DNA of 64,000 nt from Chitinophaga filiformis (GTDB lineage: Bacteria > Bacteroidota > Bacteroidia > Chitinophagales > Chitinophagaceae): assembly GCF_023100805.1 (NCBI RefSeq), contig NZ_CP095855.1, positions 1,715,001-1,779,000 on the forward strand, written 5' to 3'. The notes under the pieces were generated by a model. The model worked only from the letters and a program-made list of their open reading frames with translations, was not told where the DNA came from and made no database searches. The translations under genes were made by a program, and so were the position numbers. Each line of letters begins with the position of its first letter. Within the stretch, counting starts at the first letter, position 1. Below are positions 1-10,647 of the stretch, in pieces.

Positions 1-1826
<1,826 letters not shown>

Positions 1827-1955
1827 AATTTTATTTTTTGTGATAAACTATTACGACTTTCCCAATATGTATCTTATTGCAAGTCTGGAGTCAGATCAAT
1901 CGCTGAAATAGTGCTGACTCAAAAGACGAAGATCATTCTAATATAGTAAAGATCT
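1827..1955 (+). other. 23S-5S internal transcribed spacer
   Basis: This spacer of about 130 bp between 23S and 5S is AT-rich. I see no cloverleaf or tRNA in it. It presumably holds processing stems that pair around the mature rRNAs, but I did not resolve them. Confidence 0.7.
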
Positions 1956-2067
<112 letters not shown>

Positions 2068-2073
2068 TTATTT

Positions 2074-2108
2074 AAAAAAGCTCCGGACAGACGTCTCGGA
2101 GCTTTTTT
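2074..2108 (+). terminator. Rho-independent terminator of the rRNA operon
   Basis: The stem AAAAAAGCTCCG / CGGAGCTTTTTT has an 11-nt loop and ends in a run of T. It starts 7 bp after 5S and closes the rrn transcript. Because the stem is flanked by A and T runs, it could also act on the minus-strand transcript that ends at 2133. Confidence 0.9.
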
Positions 2109-2132
2109 ATTTTATGCCTGTTCAACAGGCCC

Positions 2133-2948
2133 TTATTTTTTCTTCCAATCATCATACCAGTGCGCAATATTGACGGACACCCCCATGTTCAATGCCACAG
2201 GCTGAAAATAATCGTCGATATCATACCCTCCATACTTTGAATCGTTTAAGGGCACAGAGAACATCAGCTGCATCTGGAATTTTACGTATTTGTACCCGAC
2301 GCGGAAGGTAAATGCAGGTTCATAAAAAGGCTGTACTTTATTGCCAATGCTCATGTAGTTTGCTCTTCTTGAAGAGTCCGTTTCAAATGCTTTGGCCCCC
2401 GCGTAGAGGTTATTGAACTTTACCAGGGAAAGCCGGGAGGTAAATGCTGCCTCAATCACAGGATGGGACAGCCCGATGCCTGGCTGGATGAAGTACTTGT
2501 TGAAATATGTTCTGAGCAGGTAGTCATTTATCACCCTGTTGGTACTACTTGTATAGTCATCTGAAAGCGTTTTAAAGCTTCCCCGTCCATAACCGGCATA
2601 CACATCAAAGACCATTCTTTTCTTGGAATCCAGGGGCGTAAAATAGCCTATAGCGCCTTCTATTACGCCTCCTCTTGTATCGCTGTCTACAATGACATCT
2701 GAGCCTCCGTCGTCATTGCCACTATCCAGGAAGTCATATACATACTGGCCATTGGCCATCACCCCAATATGGTCAGTAAGCGCAAAGGCTGTCTGAAAGT
2801 TGCTTGGTGAGACACTTCCTTTGAATTCATGTTTTTCTTTTAATAATGGTTCGTTGACGGTATTCGGGACATAGATATGCTGATTACACGCAGTGAAGGT
2901 GAGGACGCAGCAAGAGGCCAGCATCGTCAGGTTGAGACAATTTCGCAT
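2133..2948 (-). CDS. Putative outer-membrane lipoprotein, function unknown
   Basis: This 271-aa protein begins with a lipoprotein signal peptide whose lipobox TFTAC puts the acylated cysteine at residue 21, so it is probably anchored in an outer membrane. The rest has alternating hydrophobic and polar stretches rich in Tyr, Phe and Gly (for example GYFTPLDSKKRMVFDVYAGYG), and beta-strand content resembling an outer-membrane barrel or adhesin-like fold is plausible. I do not recognise a catalytic motif. It begins 30 bp downstream of the LacI-type gene on the same strand, so the two are probably co-transcribed and the regulator may control it. The family assignment is open. Confidence 0.7.
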   Translation of the reverse strand: MRNCLNLTMLASCCVLTFTACNQHIYVPNTVNEPLLKEKHEFKGSVSPSNFQTAFALTDHIGVMANGQYVYDFLDSGNDDGGSDVIVDSDTRGGVIEGAIGYFTPLDSKKRMVFDVYAGYGRGSFKTLSDDYTSSTNRVINDYLLRTYFNKYFIQPGIGLSHPVIEAAFTSRLSLVKFNNLYAGAKAFETDSSRRANYMSIGNKVQPFYEPAFTFRVGYKYVKFQMQLMFSVPLNDSKYGGYDIDDYFQPVALNMGVSVNIAHWYDDWKKK

Positions 2949-2978
2949 ATAACATATTAGGTTTAGGTAATTTGGATT

Positions 2979-4001
2979 TTACTGGCTGGATTCCCGTTCT
3001 ATCAATTCAACGGGGAATACAAAGTGTTTAGTGATTTTCATAGTATCGCCATAGTTGATCAGCTTTATGATCGTATCTATCGCTTTTTGTCCCATCTCGT
3101 ATCCTGATTGCTCTATTGTCGTAAGCGCAGGCGTAATGATCCTTGACGACTGGTCATTTGAATATCCTACTACTTTAATATCTCCCGGAACGGCAACGTG
3201 CTGCCGCTTTGCCTCCTGTATAAATGCTACGGCAGAAGTATCGTTTGCGGCAAACAGGCCATCAGGACACTGTTCTTTGGATAGTAGCTCTTTGGAGGCA
3301 ATAGTAGCGGCTTCTGATGTCAGGTTATGAACGTACAGTAACTGTTCATCGAAAGGGATATCATATTTCTCCAGCGCAGCCTTATAGCCACGGAGACGTT
3401 GCTGATAAAGGTTACAGGTTAGTGTACCGGAGAAGTGCGCGATGCGTTTACAGCCTTGTTTGATGAGATGCTCGGTGGCAAGAAAACCTCCCCTGAAGTC
3501 ATCTCCGGTGATAGTATACCCTGCAAAGTCGGCGGGAACACGATCATAGAATACAAGTGGTATATTGTTTTTAATAAAAGGTGTGAAGTGCTCGTAGGTA
3601 GTTGTGAACATGGACGATACTGCCAGTAATCCGTCTACACGCAGGGAAAAGAAGGTGTTTACTAATTCCTTTTCCATTTCAAGCGTATCATCCGATTGGC
3701 CTATCACAATGCTGAAGCCATATCTGTGCGCTTCATGCTGAATGCCACTGATCGCTGTACTTTGAAAATACATGGAAGTACGCGGGACTATCAATCCTAT
3801 GATATTGGAACGGTTCCTTCGCAAGCTGGATGCAATCCAGTTTGGAACATAGCCCATTTCAGTGGCTGTCTGCCGTACTTTATCCCTGGTTTCCTGGTTG
3901 ATCAGTTTATTGTTCTGCAATGCTCTCGACACCGTGGAAGCAGATAAATTAAGCACTCTGGCAATGTCGTAAATAGTGATCTTGGTACTTCGTTCTTTCA
4001 C
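2979..4001 (-). CDS. LacI/GalR-family transcriptional regulator
   Basis: The 340-aa length is normal for the family. The N-terminal helix-turn-helix (about residues 8-30, TIYDIARVLNLSASTVSRAL) is followed by the hinge-helix region and a periplasmic-binding-protein-like sensor domain starting around IIGLIVPR. The sensor contains the usual DGLLAVSS and DDFRGGFLATEHLI segments. Such proteins repress or activate carbohydrate-use genes in response to a sugar ligand, which is not predictable here. The downstream lipoprotein (30 bp away, same strand) is the closest candidate target. The upstream metalloprotease is separated by a terminator, so it is probably a different transcription unit. Confidence 0.93.
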   Translation of the reverse strand: MKERSTKITIYDIARVLNLSASTVSRALQNNKLINQETRDKVRQTATEMGYVPNWIASSLRRNRSNIIGLIVPRTSMYFQSTAISGIQHEAHRYGFSIVIGQSDDTLEMEKELVNTFFSLRVDGLLAVSSMFTTTYEHFTPFIKNNIPLVFYDRVPADFAGYTITGDDFRGGFLATEHLIKQGCKRIAHFSGTLTCNLYQQRLRGYKAALEKYDIPFDEQLLYVHNLTSEAATIASKELLSKEQCPDGLFAANDTSAVAFIQEAKRQHVAVPGDIKVVGYSNDQSSRIITPALTTIEQSGYEMGQKAIDTIIKLINYGDTMKITKHFVFPVELIERESSQ

Positions 4002-4095
4002 ATTCTTGAGGTTCAGTATATAAATATAGCGATATATTGAGCAACTTTAATAAGAAGCAACATCATTATTTCCATAGAGTTAAATATTATCACAT

Positions 4096-4133
4096 AAAAA
4101 TGAGGAAGGCCCGGTATTACCGGGCCTTCCTCA
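4096..4133 (-). terminator. Terminator of the metalloprotease transcript
   Basis: A perfect 14-bp stem (TGAGGAAGGCCCGG with its complement, loop TATTA on the plus strand) is followed on the minus strand by five T residues at 4100-4096. It begins 20 bp after the metalloprotease stop codon. Confidence 0.9.
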
Positions 4134-4152
4134 TTACGATAAAAAGAAATTA

Positions 4153-6714
4153 TTATTTAGGTTCCAGTGCCTGCGAGATTCTCTCTGTCAGATCCGTAAG
4201 ATGATAACGGCTTAAAGGATCCTGGACTGCTGCAGCGGCAGCACGGATATCGGCACGGAGTGATACCAGGTGAGCGCGTGCAATGCTGCTGACATCAGAC
4301 TTGGTAGGATCTGCGGGTTGTATCCCGTACATGATCATCATAGGATTACCAGACTGGGAATCGCCTGCAGACAGCAGTTGTATGATATGCTGAACATATG
4401 ATTTCTGCAGGTTACGGCGGAAAACGTCGATATTCTTCCGCGTATATATTTCACTGAAGACGCCTTTTTTCACATCATTGAGGAAGCTGCTTGCCTGGTA
4501 GCTTTCGGGGCCATCATTGGCTTCATTGTTGATTAATTTGGTCAGGGTCGTAGCACTCAGGATCCTGTCCAGTACAGGCGTCTGACGGGCACTGATGATA
4601 GCTGTGGCATTGTTTCCGGTGCGGGAAAGGATGTCTTTATTCAACAACCACTTAGGTGTTGTAAATATCTGCTCGTTGAGGAACAGTACGGCTTCCTGCT
4701 GAATATTTTTCGGAACTGCTTCATAAACGCCGCCTTCCTGCTCTACTGTTTTAGGTGTCTCATAGATGCCTCCGATGTTCTTGGCAACATGGCCCAGGTA
4801 CCTGCCGAACTGGGTGTTCACCTCGCGATAGAGTTCTGTAAGATTCGCGTATCCTTCATTCTCTTCTTTGGTCCAGGTGAGAAGATTCGGTATAATACGC
4901 TGCAGGTTCTTAATACCATAAACGCCCGCTTTCATTGCATTGTCGCCAAGGTCTTCATTCTGCGACCTTGGATCGTCCGGATTTATCTCAGTACCGAACC
5001 AGTATCTCTTGTCTTTTAATTTTTCGATGGTCCATTTATTCAGGGTAGCCTTCTCTTCTTCCGGATTTTTTGCACCGGGTATCAGGCGATAACCCCATTC
5101 AATAGCCCATTTGTCGTAGAAATTAATGCGGGGATAGAGATCGCTTCCTGTAATACCATCTTCAGGTTGTGCAATGTAGTTGAAGCGGGCATAGTCCATG
5201 ATGGAAGGAGCGTGTCCATTTTCTTTTACCCAGGCTTTATCTCTCAGTTTCTCAACAGGGTAGGCAGAACTGGATCCGAAGTTATGGCGGAGGCCAAGTG
5301 TATGACCTACTTCATGGGAAGACACAAATCTGATGAGTTCTCCCATCAGCTGGTCATCAAACTGCATTTTCCGGGCCCGGGGATCAGTCGGCGCACATTG
5401 TACAAAGTACCAGTTGCGCAGCAGGCGCATAACGTTGTGATACCAGTTGATATGGCTTTCCATGATCTCTCCGGAGCGGGGATCATGAATGTGAGGGCCG
5501 CTGGCATTAGGAATATCGGAAGGTTTATATACGATAGCTGAGAACCGGGCATCTTCAAGGCTCCAGGTAGAATCCTGTTCACGGGTAGGGGCCACCTTTG
5601 CCACGATGGCGTTCTTAAAGCCCGCTTTTTCGAAGGCCGCCTGCCAGTCATTAACGCCCTGAATAAGGTATGGTACCCACTTTTTAGGCGTTGCCGGATC
5701 AATGTAAAAGATAATAGGTTTAACCGGCTCTACGAGTTCTCCACGGTTGTATTTTTCCAGGTCTTCCGGCTTGGGTTCGAGGCGCCAGCGGGTGACCATA
5801 GAGAGGCGTTTGACGCCTTGTGGGTCCAGGTCGAAATCAGTTACTGAGGTGGTAAAGAAACCAACCCGCGGGTCAAAATACCGGGATTGCATGGGCACTG
5901 CGGGGAGCAGTATCATGGAAGAGTTGAGTTCAAGTGTAGCATTTCCGCCCGATACTGGGGCGCCCGGACCGGACTGTCCACCTGATTTTGAGTATGTCTT
6001 AACGGTTTTGATCTCCGTATTGATCGGATAAGATTTGACGTCAACTATATAGGATTTATCCTGTTGTACGGCGCCGAGTTTCAGACCGGTCTTAACACGG
6101 GTATCAAAAAAGAGGATCTCGTTATCGCCTTGTATATAGTCAGTCAGATCAATAACCGAGCTATTGCCTTTATCGGATATTGCCTTAATGTCAAACGCAG
6201 CTGCAATAGGTTGTATATTGGAATTCATTACAGCGTTAAACATTGGTTGACTGGAATCTTTCGAGATCTCAGTGTAGGAGATGTTTTTCAGGAAGATCCT
6301 GTTGTTCGGGCCTTTTTCAAAGCGGATGACATTTTCTCCTATTTCATCACCGCTGTATCCCATCATGGAAGAGCGCAGGCCGGCGGCTGATTTGGAGATA
6401 CGGTTTACGACGAGTATGTCTCTGCCCAGCAGGGAATCAGCGATCTCGAAGAATACCTTGTCGTCCTGTTTATAAATATTGAACAGACCGGAATCTGCAA
6501 TGGCGGCGGAAGTGATCACCTCCCCGAATTTCTTCGGCGCGGTTTTAGGACTGCTTTTGGCAGGCATAGGCGGACGGACGGTTGAATCTTTAGCTGCAAT
6601 GGGTTGTTGCTCGGTCTTCTTTCTCTTTTGCGCTGACAGTGGATTGATAGTCAGCATTAACAGTAGCGTACCTGCGCTTGTAAGGGCCATGGTACGGATA
6701 AAGTGTTTGTTCAT
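4153..6714 (-). CDS. Secreted zinc-dependent metalloprotease (gluzincin/metzincin-like, DUF5117/DUF5118 type)
   Basis: This 853-aa protein has an N-terminal signal segment (hydrophobic LTSAGTLLLMLTINPLSAQ) followed by a Lys/Pro-rich linker. The catalytic site is HEVGHTLGLRHN at about residues 465-476, an extended HExxHxxGxxHN zinc motif. About 35 residues later comes SIMDYARFNYI, which fits a Met-turn. The long N-terminal region matches the large Bacteroidota proteases annotated with DUF5117, DUF5118 and DUF4953 domains. It probably acts in the periplasm or outside the cell on proteins of unknown identity. It is a single-gene transcript with its own terminator. The family call rests on motif and architecture; the substrate is unknown. 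Confidence 0.9.
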   Translation of the reverse strand: MNKHFIRTMALTSAGTLLLMLTINPLSAQKRKKTEQQPIAAKDSTVRPPMPAKSSPKTAPKKFGEVITSAAIADSGLFNIYKQDDKVFFEIADSLLGRDILVVNRISKSAAGLRSSMMGYSGDEIGENVIRFEKGPNNRIFLKNISYTEISKDSSQPMFNAVMNSNIQPIAAAFDIKAISDKGNSSVIDLTDYIQGDNEILFFDTRVKTGLKLGAVQQDKSYIVDVKSYPINTEIKTVKTYSKSGGQSGPGAPVSGGNATLELNSSMILLPAVPMQSRYFDPRVGFFTTSVTDFDLDPQGVKRLSMVTRWRLEPKPEDLEKYNRGELVEPVKPIIFYIDPATPKKWVPYLIQGVNDWQAAFEKAGFKNAIVAKVAPTREQDSTWSLEDARFSAIVYKPSDIPNASGPHIHDPRSGEIMESHINWYHNVMRLLRNWYFVQCAPTDPRARKMQFDDQLMGELIRFVSSHEVGHTLGLRHNFGSSSAYPVEKLRDKAWVKENGHAPSIMDYARFNYIAQPEDGITGSDLYPRINFYDKWAIEWGYRLIPGAKNPEEEKATLNKWTIEKLKDKRYWFGTEINPDDPRSQNEDLGDNAMKAGVYGIKNLQRIIPNLLTWTKEENEGYANLTELYREVNTQFGRYLGHVAKNIGGIYETPKTVEQEGGVYEAVPKNIQQEAVLFLNEQIFTTPKWLLNKDILSRTGNNATAIISARQTPVLDRILSATTLTKLINNEANDGPESYQASSFLNDVKKGVFSEIYTRKNIDVFRRNLQKSYVQHIIQLLSAGDSQSGNPMMIMYGIQPADPTKSDVSSIARAHLVSLRADIRAAAAAVQDPLSRYHLTDLTERISQALEPK

Positions 6715-7439
6715 TTGCTTCTAATAACCAGATTTTAGGCAGGTAGGTGTTGAAAATACACATATTAAGCAGTAACTTATCGGGGAATTCCATGAGCGCT
6801 TAAAATGTTACAGGAATGGAGCGGGGGAAAATGAGGGACATATAGGGGTAGGGAGATGCAAGTGCCGTCTATGAATAAATTTGTTGATATGGTATCTTTT
6901 ATGCTTATATTACAGGGTGAATGAAATGCGGCAGTAGCGCCATTACAAACGGTTTTCACTAATTTATGACGTTTATATTCCACGTTGAATAAGGTGAAAC
7001 GGATATGTAAATCACTGTAATAGTGTAGCGTTAGAATGACACTAAAGGAAGTGAAAAGTGACGCAAAGTGCGGATGGTAGCGGGATAGCAGAAAAAAAGA
7101 CGTCGGAAAATTTCTGTTGGAACATTTAAAAAATTTCTTAAATTGTGCGTCCAACTTTGAAAAAAATCAATAAATTTCAAGTTCTAAGGATAGTAATCAT
7201 AAGGGGCGTAACCCATTTATTTGATATAGGTTGCATTTGACAATTAAAGTGTATGCTCAATAAAACAGGATGGTAAGGCCGGCTGCTGGCGGCTTTCGGC
7301 GCGAGCGTTAAATTTTGTGAGATTTTGAGAGCTGCACTTGTTTTTTTGGGTCAACCGTATAACTTTGCGAATCACGTATTTATATTGCAGAAATAACAAA
7401 AAACAATAGTTTAATCTTTAACACTAAAATTCAATCAAC
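6715..7439. other. 725-bp intergenic region between divergent metalloprotease and exbB
   Basis: No convincing gene is present; the frames open here on the minus strand have no recognisable domain and cover low-complexity sequence. The right end holds a clear promoter for exbB (listed separately). The left end should hold the metalloprotease promoter, but I could not identify a CAAAnnTA match there. No RNA gene is evident. Confidence 0.6.
7338..7367 (+). promoter_or_regulatory. Bacteroidota-type promoter of the exbB-tonB operon
   Basis: TTG at 7338-7340 (-33 element) is followed by a 19-nt spacer and TAACTTTG at 7360-7367, a full match to the Bacteroidota -7 consensus TAnnTTTG. Transcription would start a few bases downstream, giving a leader of about 65 nt before the exbB ATG. 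The spacing and motif are seen directly; activity is inferred from the known sigma-ABfr consensus. Confidence 0.75.
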
Positions 7440-8294
7440 ATGGCTGAGACTAAAACAACTGTGACTGCAGGTTCTGCCAAAGCAACTTCTCATCAAGCTA
7501 AAAAGTCATCCAACGTATTTGCAATGCTGGCTGTACCTATCTGTATAGTTATAGGTGTTACCTTTTATCTGTTCGTACTTGGTAATCCAGGTAACTTCCA
7601 GGGCGGTATCGTAGGCGCGCATCCAGTTGAAGAAGGTATCGGAAAATGGTTCGCAACAGTTTATCAGGGTGGTGCTATTGTACCTATTCTTATTTCTGTA
7701 TTATTGATCTGTATCACTTTCGTAATTGAGCGTTTCCTGTATATCAGCAAAGCTAAAGGTAAGTTTAGCGGTGCTGACCTGGTAAGAAGAGTTCAGTTCC
7801 ACCTGGCTAACAAAAACGTAGACGCAGCGCTGGCTGAGTGTGACAAACAGAAAGGTTCTGTAGGTAATGTAATGAAAGCTGGTCTGAAGAAGTACAAAGA
7901 AATGATCACAAACACTGAGCTGGATACTGAGCAGAAGATCCTGACCATCAAGAATGAGATCGAAGAAACAACTGCACTGGAACTGCCTATGATGGAAAAG
8001 AACCTGGTGTTCCTGTCCACTATCGCTTCAGTAGCAACCCTGTTAGGTCTGTTCGGTACAGTATTGGGTATGATCAAATCCTTCTCTGCGATGTCTGCTT
8101 CCGGTGCTCCAGATTCATCCAAACTGGCGTTAGGTATCTCTGAAGCGTTGATCAACACCGCTCTGGGTATCGGTACTTCCGCTATCGCAATCATCATGTA
8201 TAACTTCTTTACCACCAATATCGATGGCATCACTTATGCAATCGACGAATCTGGTTTTACTTTAACTCAGAGCTTCGCTGCAAACCACAAATAA
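7440..8294 (+). CDS. exbB: ExbB/TolQ/MotA-type proton channel subunit
   Basis: This 284-aa inner-membrane protein carries the proton flux that energises TonB. It has membrane segments near residues 28-48, 80-102, 185-212 and 230-258. The MotA_TolQ_ExbB core lies in the last two (segments such as STIASVATLLGLFGTVLGMI and ALINTALGIGTSAIAI). An extra N-terminal membrane segment is usual in Bacteroidota. It is the first gene of the exbB-exbD-exbD-tonB operon, 71 bp ahead of the first exbD. The complex powers TonB-dependent outer-membrane transporters such as the SusC homologue at 56368. Confidence 0.95.
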   Translation: MAETKTTVTAGSAKATSHQAKKSSNVFAMLAVPICIVIGVTFYLFVLGNPGNFQGGIVGAHPVEEGIGKWFATVYQGGAIVPILISVLLICITFVIERFLYISKAKGKFSGADLVRRVQFHLANKNVDAALAECDKQKGSVGNVMKAGLKKYKEMITNTELDTEQKILTIKNEIEETTALELPMMEKNLVFLSTIASVATLLGLFGTVLGMIKSFSAMSASGAPDSSKLALGISEALINTALGIGTSAIAIIMYNFFTTNIDGITYAIDESGFTLTQSFAANHK

Positions 8295-8364
8295 TTTTTT
8301 AATTATTTGTATGGAAAACTAGCAGTTTTGAATCTATATAAAGTAAACCAAAAAAGGAGTAAAG

Positions 8365-9009
8365 ATGCCTAAAGTTAAAATGCCCAGGAAGAGCACGCTG
8401 GTTGACATGACCGCGATGTGTGACGTGGCTTTCTTGCTGCTCACTTTCTTCATGCTGGCTACTAAATTTAAACCAGACGAGCCGGTAACTGTGGTTACTC
8501 CATCCTCCATCAATACCAAACTGCTGCCGGATTCTGATGTGATCATGCTGACAGTTGATAAGGACGGTAGAGTATTCTTCAGTATGGATGGTCAGCCCAA
8601 AAGGCAGCAACTGATTCAGGATCTGAATTCGCAGTATAAGCTCGGACTGACTGACAAGGAAATGAACAACTTTATCATCGGCGCCAGCGTTGGTACTGAA
8701 ATCAAGAACCTGAAATCTTATCTCTCCATGAAACCGGAAGAGCGTAAGAAAGCAGGTCTGGAAGTAGGTATTCCAAGTGACTCAGCCAATAATGAAGTTG
8801 CGGTATGGATCGAGTATGCAAGGTCTGCACAGGGTGGAAATCCAAGACTACAGTACTGCGTGAAAGCTGATAACCAAACTCCTTATCCTAAGATTAAGGA
8901 CATCCTGGATACCTTCAAAGAAAAGAAGATTCAGAAGCTGAACCTGGTTACGAATCTGGAGGCACCACCTCCCGGAACGGCAGCAGCGGAAGCTCGTGAT
9001 GAACACTAA
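8365..9009 (+). CDS. exbD: ExbD/TolR-family biopolymer transport protein (first copy)
   Basis: This 214-aa protein has a short cytoplasmic N-terminus, one membrane helix (about residues 14-34) and a periplasmic domain. The helix carries the conserved Asp in MTAMCDVAFLLLTFFMLAT, the residue thought to take part in proton translocation. The periplasmic part is longer than in E. coli ExbD (141 aa), as is common in Bacteroidota. It lies between exbB and a second exbD in one operon. The two ExbD proteins differ clearly in sequence, so they may form a heteromeric complex. Confidence 0.93.
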   Translation: MPKVKMPRKSTLVDMTAMCDVAFLLLTFFMLATKFKPDEPVTVVTPSSINTKLLPDSDVIMLTVDKDGRVFFSMDGQPKRQQLIQDLNSQYKLGLTDKEMNNFIIGASVGTEIKNLKSYLSMKPEERKKAGLEVGIPSDSANNEVAVWIEYARSAQGGNPRLQYCVKADNQTPYPKIKDILDTFKEKKIQKLNLVTNLEAPPPGTAAAEARDEH

Positions 9010-9081
9010 GCAATTTAAAAGTAAACAGCAGGCGGCGCTGCGGCGCTGAGTTGCTATTGACAACTTTAAAAAAGAGCTACT

Positions 9082-9675
9082 ATGGCAGAAATGGATACCA
9101 GCAGTAGTGGCGGTAAAGGCAAACACCAGGGTACGAAATCAAAGAAGCAGTCTACACGCGTAGACATGACTCCGATGGTGGATCTTGGCTTTCTGCTGAT
9201 CACATTCTTCATGTTGACTACAACCATGAGCAAGCCCAAGACAATGGACCTGATCATGCCGAAGGATACTAAGGATGAAAAAGAGCAGAACAAAGTAAAA
9301 GAAAGTACTGCCCTCACTATACTGCTTGGAAAAAAAGACCGGGTATATTATTACGAAGGTTTGGCGCAAGACCCGAATGCATCAGCCAATCCTGATTTTT
9401 TCAAGGCGACCACCTTTGCAAATAAAGGGGGAATCAGAGACGTAATTATTAAAAAGCGGGATGAGGTTGCTAAAGCGAGAAATGCAAAAGGCGAACCTGA
9501 AGATGTAGTGGTGATCATTAAAGCTGATGATGACGCTACATACAAGGATTTCGTTGACATTCTGGACGAAATGGCTATAAACCGTATTCAACGTTACGCA
9601 ACGGTTGACATCAGCGATCAGGATAAAACCTGGATCCGTCAGACTGAAGCAGCTAACGGCGGTGGCTCGAAGTAA
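9082..9675 (+). CDS. exbD: ExbD/TolR-family biopolymer transport protein (second copy)
   Basis: This 197-aa paralogue of the preceding gene has a Lys-rich cytoplasmic N-terminus (residues 1-25). A membrane helix follows, with the conserved Asp in VDMTPMVDLGFLLITFFML (about residues 28-48), then a periplasmic domain. It lies 72 bp after the first exbD and 40 bp before tonB. Paired exbD genes upstream of tonB are a recurrent Bacteroidota arrangement; the division of labour between the two copies is not visible from sequence. Confidence 0.93.
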   Translation: MAEMDTSSSGGKGKHQGTKSKKQSTRVDMTPMVDLGFLLITFFMLTTTMSKPKTMDLIMPKDTKDEKEQNKVKESTALTILLGKKDRVYYYEGLAQDPNASANPDFFKATTFANKGGIRDVIIKKRDEVAKARNAKGEPEDVVVIIKADDDATYKDFVDILDEMAINRIQRYATVDISDQDKTWIRQTEAANGGGSK

Positions 9676-9715
9676 TTGACAACTAACTTTTGCATCCATC
9701 CTTAAAATTTAAACA

Positions 9716-10552
9716 ATGGATACCGCTAAAATCTTAAAGTCCGATTTTCTGGATATCCTGTTTGAGAACAGGAATAAAGAATATGGGGCTTATGACCTCA
9801 GACGACAGTACGACAAAAGGGTACGCAACTCCGTAATCGGAAGTGCTGCACTGATGTTGCTTGTTATCGCGGGTTATGCAATTAATAACTACATACTCAA
9901 GGTTGAAAGTGAGAACCCGAAGAAGCCTGTTATAGAGCAGATTAAGATGGAGGATGTGAAGCTTCCGGACGATCCGAAAACTCCACCTCCGCCTCCACCT
10001 CCACCTGCTCCGCCACCTCCGGTAAAACCTTCCGTACAGTTCACTCCTCCTGTAATTAAGAAGGATGAAGAAGTACCAGAAGATGAAGTACCGCCAAAAA
10101 TCAAGGAAATTGAAAATAAGGCGATCAGTACTAAAACTGTAGAAGGTGATCCTAACGGTATCGACCCGGGATTGCTGGAAGACAGTAAAGGTACCGGTGT
10201 GGTAGAGGCCCCTCCTCCTCCTCCGAAAGAAGAGATCTTTACATTCGTAGAACAGCCGCCTACCTTCCCCGGTGGTGAGGAAGCGCTGGCTAAGTTCCTG
10301 AGCAAAAACATTCACTATCCTCGCGTAGCGCAGGAAAATGCGATCTCAGGTACTGTGTTCGTACAGTTCGTAGTAGATTCTGAAGGTAACATCAAAGATG
10401 TAAAAACTGTAGGCGCTGCAAAAGGCGGTGGTCTGGAAGAAGAAGCGATCCGTGTGGTAAAAATAATGCCTAAATGGAAAGCTGGTAAACAGAACGGCCG
10501 TCAGGTGTCTGTACAGTTCAACCTGCCAATCCGCTTTACTTTACAAGAGTAG
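9716..10552 (+). CDS. tonB: TonB energy-transducing protein
   Basis: This 278-aa protein has a cytoplasmic N-terminus with the Bacteroidota signature FENRNKEYGAYDLRRQYDKR and a membrane anchor near residues 40-62. A Pro-rich periplasm-spanning linker follows (PPPPPPPPAPPPPVKP, about residues 90-105), with a second proline patch near 165. The C-terminal TonB domain (about residues 190-278) contains YPRVAQENAISGTVFVQFVV. It transmits the energy harvested by ExbB/ExbD to TonB-dependent outer-membrane receptors. It is the last gene of its operon and is followed by a terminator. Confidence 0.95.
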   Translation: MDTAKILKSDFLDILFENRNKEYGAYDLRRQYDKRVRNSVIGSAALMLLVIAGYAINNYILKVESENPKKPVIEQIKMEDVKLPDDPKTPPPPPPPPAPPPPVKPSVQFTPPVIKKDEEVPEDEVPPKIKEIENKAISTKTVEGDPNGIDPGLLEDSKGTGVVEAPPPPPKEEIFTFVEQPPTFPGGEEALAKFLSKNIHYPRVAQENAISGTVFVQFVVDSEGNIKDVKTVGAAKGGGLEEEAIRVVKIMPKWKAGKQNGRQVSVQFNLPIRFTLQE

Positions 10553-10573
10553 CAGATCTAAGGATATTATCTT

Positions 10574-10614
10574 AAATCCCAGTACCGGTACAGCCGGGAC
10601 TGGGATTTTTTATT
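10574..10614 (+). terminator. Terminator after tonB
   Basis: The stem AAATCCCAGT / ACTGGGATTT, with extra pairing possible inside (ACCGGTACAGCCGGG), is followed by a T-rich tail. It starts 21 bp past the tonB stop codon and separates the operon from mnmE. Confidence 0.85.
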
Positions 10615-10647
10615 TATTGGGTATATTGCTGCCTGAATTAGAATGTT

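Noticed and set aside
6777..7154. A 125-codon minus-strand frame in the gap before exbB
   Set aside because: Cys/Phe/Ser/His-rich composition from AT-rich intergenic DNA, no recognisable domain or signal, and it is divergent to the true promoter region.
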